In this document: one piece after another, positions 56,420 through 57,717 of the stretch
How positions within the stretch are numbered: the first letter of the stretch is position 1
How the letters are laid out: the number at the start of each line of letters is the position of its first letter
DNA from: Actinomycetospora soli
GTDB lineage: Bacteria; Actinomycetota; Actinomycetes; Mycobacteriales; Pseudonocardiaceae
Length of the DNA stretch: 57,717 nt
NCBI RefSeq assembly: GCF_021026295.1
Contig: NZ_JAJNDA010000026.1
Coordinates: 1-57,717, forward strand
Reading direction: 5' to 3'
The notes under the pieces: model-generated
The model's input: the letters and a program-made list of their open reading frames with translations, nothing else
What the model was told of the DNA's origin: nothing
Databases searched by the model: none
Translations under genes and position numbers: made by a program

Positions 56420-56650
56420 ATGGGGGACAAGCAGGGGGACGGCGGAGACGATGAGGGACAGCTCCGGGCGCTGGCCGACGCCGTGGACGAGGCGTGCCGG
56501 CCCGCAGCACGGCGGCCGCGGCCGCTCTCCGCGCTGCGCGACACCCTCGACGCCACTGACACCCGCCCGACCGCAGCCGAGATCATCGCCCGGGTCCGGG
56601 CCCGGCGGGCCCCGGGACACCACCCCGAGGCCCCCAGCGCCGAGACCTAG
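56420..56650 (+). CDS. Small unknown protein
   Basis: ATG 56420 gives 76 residues. A helix LRALADAVDEACRPAAR is followed by LSALRDTLDATDTRPTAAEI and IARVRARR, then a disordered end. The stop overlaps the convergent SSB stop by four bases. It lies next to the candidate oriT, so an accessory transfer role is possible. No family recognised. Confidence 0.45.
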   Translation: MGDKQGDGGDDEGQLRALADAVDEACRPAARRPRPLSALRDTLDATDTRPTAAEIIARVRARRAPGHHPEAPSAET

Positions 56651-57060
56651 AACGGCGGCTCCTCAGTGGCTGGGGCGTCGCCCTCGCGGCGACCGAGCTT
56701 GGTGACCTGCGCGGTGGCCCACCGCAGGCTCGGCGCGACCTCCTCGGCGACCACCTCGAGGCGCCGCTGCTCGGTCCCGGCGCGCTCGCCCTCGGTCGGG
56801 GTCCACACCATGGTCCCCGTCCGCCCGACCACCACGACCCGGGTGCCGGCGGTCAGGGACTCCACGAGGTGCTCTGCCTGGTCGCCCCACACCGTTACCG
56901 GCCAGTAGGAGGTGGGCAGGTCCTCCCACCCGGTGCCGTCGGTGCTGCGGCGGCGGTGGTTCTCCGCGACGGTCAGGTTCGCGACCGCCTTCCCGGTGGT
57001 GGGAGTGAAGCGAAGCTCCGGGTCCCGGACGAGGTTCCCAACGATCGTGATGGTGGACAT
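56647..57060 (-). CDS. ssb: Single-stranded DNA-binding protein
   Basis: The 137-residue OB-fold protein begins STITIVGNLVRDPELRFTPT and contains GKAVANLTVAENHRR, SYWPVTVWGDQAEHLVESLT and GTRVVVVGRTG, all typical of plasmid SSBs. It ends in an acidic tip (ATEEPPF) similar to the DDxPF tail that binds replication proteins. GGAGG lies five bases before ATG 57060. It would protect transferred single strands and is shorter than chromosomal SSB (about 160-180). Confidence 0.93.
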   Translation of the reverse strand: MSTITIVGNLVRDPELRFTPTTGKAVANLTVAENHRRRSTDGTGWEDLPTSYWPVTVWGDQAEHLVESLTAGTRVVVVGRTGTMVWTPTEGERAGTEQRRLEVVAEEVAPSLRWATAQVTKLGRREGDAPATEEPPF

Positions 57061-57603
57061 GGCGGCCTCCGTGGGCGGCTTGGTCCGGGGTCCTTGGGTG
57101 CGTCCCCGGGCGTGGTCACGCCCGAGCAGACGGAGACGAGCGCAGCGCCAGGGGCGCCGCAGGCGGCATCGCTTCCCCTGGCGCGCAGCGCCCGTCTGCT
57201 AGAGACCACGAACGCCCGGAGTCACACCCAGTGACCGGCCAGCCCACGTTGCCGCTCACCCGCCATGATCAGCCGGACCAAACCCGAGGCAGCCCGTGAC
57301 GGCCGCTGCCAGCACTCCAGCCGGACGCCGTGGCCGCCCGGCCGTACCACCTCGTGGCCGATGGCCGGACCTCGTGGCCGGACCTCGTGGCCGGACCTGG
57401 GTGGGCTACCGCGATCGACCCCATGGCCGCTCCGTGGCCTCGTGGCCGGAGGCCACGCCGGCGTTGGCCGCCGACCGTGGCCGCTCACCACCAGCACAGC
57501 GAAGCAGACACCGGCGCGGGCGCTCAGGCCCGTCGAGGCGGAACAGCTGGTCGCCCGGCACCCTCGTGGAAGGCGCGCCGGAGGGTTCGCTGTGGAACGA
57601 CGC
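57061..57603. other. Non-coding region with GTGGCC-rich direct repeats
   Basis: I support no gene here. ACCTCGTGGCCG occurs at 57349-57360, 57369-57380 and 57382-57393, and shorter GTGGCC units continue to about 57485. Together with the iterons behind it, this looks like a replication or control region. Confidence 0.4.
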
Positions 57604-57662
57604 TGGAAGTGCAGTGGCAGACGTCGTGGAAGTTGCAGTGGGCGTTGCGGAATTTGCAGTGG
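57604..57662 (+). repeat. Three iteron-like direct repeats
   Basis: TGGAAGT-GCAGTGG (57604-57617), TGGAAGTTGCAGTGG (57627-57641) and CGGAATTTGCAGTGG (57648-57662) lie in the same orientation, 23 and 21 bp apart, that is, about two helical turns. A TTAAGG follows. This is the usual layout of Rep-binding iterons. Confidence 0.6.
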
Positions 57663-57717
57663 GTTAAGGGTGGTCGGCGACGCTGCAGGAGGTGGTGTAG
57701 CTGGCGGCGAAGGGGCT

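Noticed and set aside
56141..56623. N-terminal extension of the relaxase frame by 161 codons
   Set aside because: The canonical MobF N-terminus is at 56140, and the extension covers the low-GC repeat region that looks like oriT.
1..57717. CRISPR arrays, rRNA genes
   Set aside because: No regularly spaced 25-40-bp repeats with unique spacers and no rRNA-like sequence were seen.

Overview
The window is very GC-rich. It uses GTG starts freely, many gene pairs are coupled through ATGA or GTGA overlaps, and the families are actinobacterial: a DUF574-type methyltransferase, DUF4913, an actinobacterial MobF relaxase, GntR- and BldC-like regulators and S-layer-free secreted YD-repeat proteins. I read it as part or nearly all of a conjugative plasmid, or an integrated plasmid-like element, of a Pseudonocardia-like actinomycete. 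The genus is an inference from style; no rRNA or core chromosomal gene is present.

Layout. 1-2.1 kb: the right end of an IS481-type element inserted at a CTAG target inside a gyrase-A-like gene, followed by a membrane protein. 2.3-6.7 kb: a frameshifted beta-propeller-like protein, a cold-shock-like protein and several small membrane proteins. 6.7-8.6 kb (minus strand): a winged-helix candidate replication or regulatory protein, a ribbon-helix-helix protein and a BldC/excisionase-like HTH, with repeated operator-like sequences. 8.8-14.3 kb: a tightly coupled transfer operon containing a four-TM protein, a cascade of four small acidic proteins, a coupling ATPase, a DUF4913 protein and a methyltransferase. 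An IS630 element follows at 14.36-15.49 kb. 15.8-19.7 kb: two unknown proteins with helical C-termini, an HTH/TM sensor-like gene that looks split by a frameshift, and three divergent small genes. 20.0-26.4 kb: cell-wall and polysaccharide-active exported proteins, including a lytic transglycosylase whose last 20-odd codons were cut off by a 1365-bp IS3-type element. 26.8-31.6 kb: a secreted Rhs/YD-repeat protein with a lower-GC variable tip, a small membrane ORF beside it and degenerate sequence. 31.7-33.2 kb: a tyrosine recombinase.

33.2-38.2 kb is a compact defence island. On the minus strand are an XRE regulator, an ImmA/IrrE peptidase and a PD-(D/E)XK plus RAMA-like nuclease. Divergently from them runs a three-gene coupled operon: a CD-NTase, a stand-alone E2-like protein with a single cysteine, and a one-TM protein. 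I interpret this as a short type II CBASS-like system with an unfamiliar effector. A toxin-antitoxin-like pair follows it.

38.3-44.7 kb carries maintenance functions: a GntR regulator, ParA and ParB with three TTAAC-N3-GTTAA sites around them, and several unknowns. 45.1-47.7 kb is an IS21-type element without a visible right end. 47.7-51.3 kb holds two methyltransferases, a coupled pair of unknown genes, dispersed structured repeats and an aberrant tRNA-like sequence. 51.3-57.7 kb is the mobilisation end: a small HUH-like protein, the MobF relaxase/helicase, an oriT-like region, SSB and, at the very end, three iteron-like repeats. In sum, relaxase, coupling ATPase, wall hydrolases, SSB, Par system and recombinase would support transfer and maintenance, while the defence island and Rhs locus are cargo.
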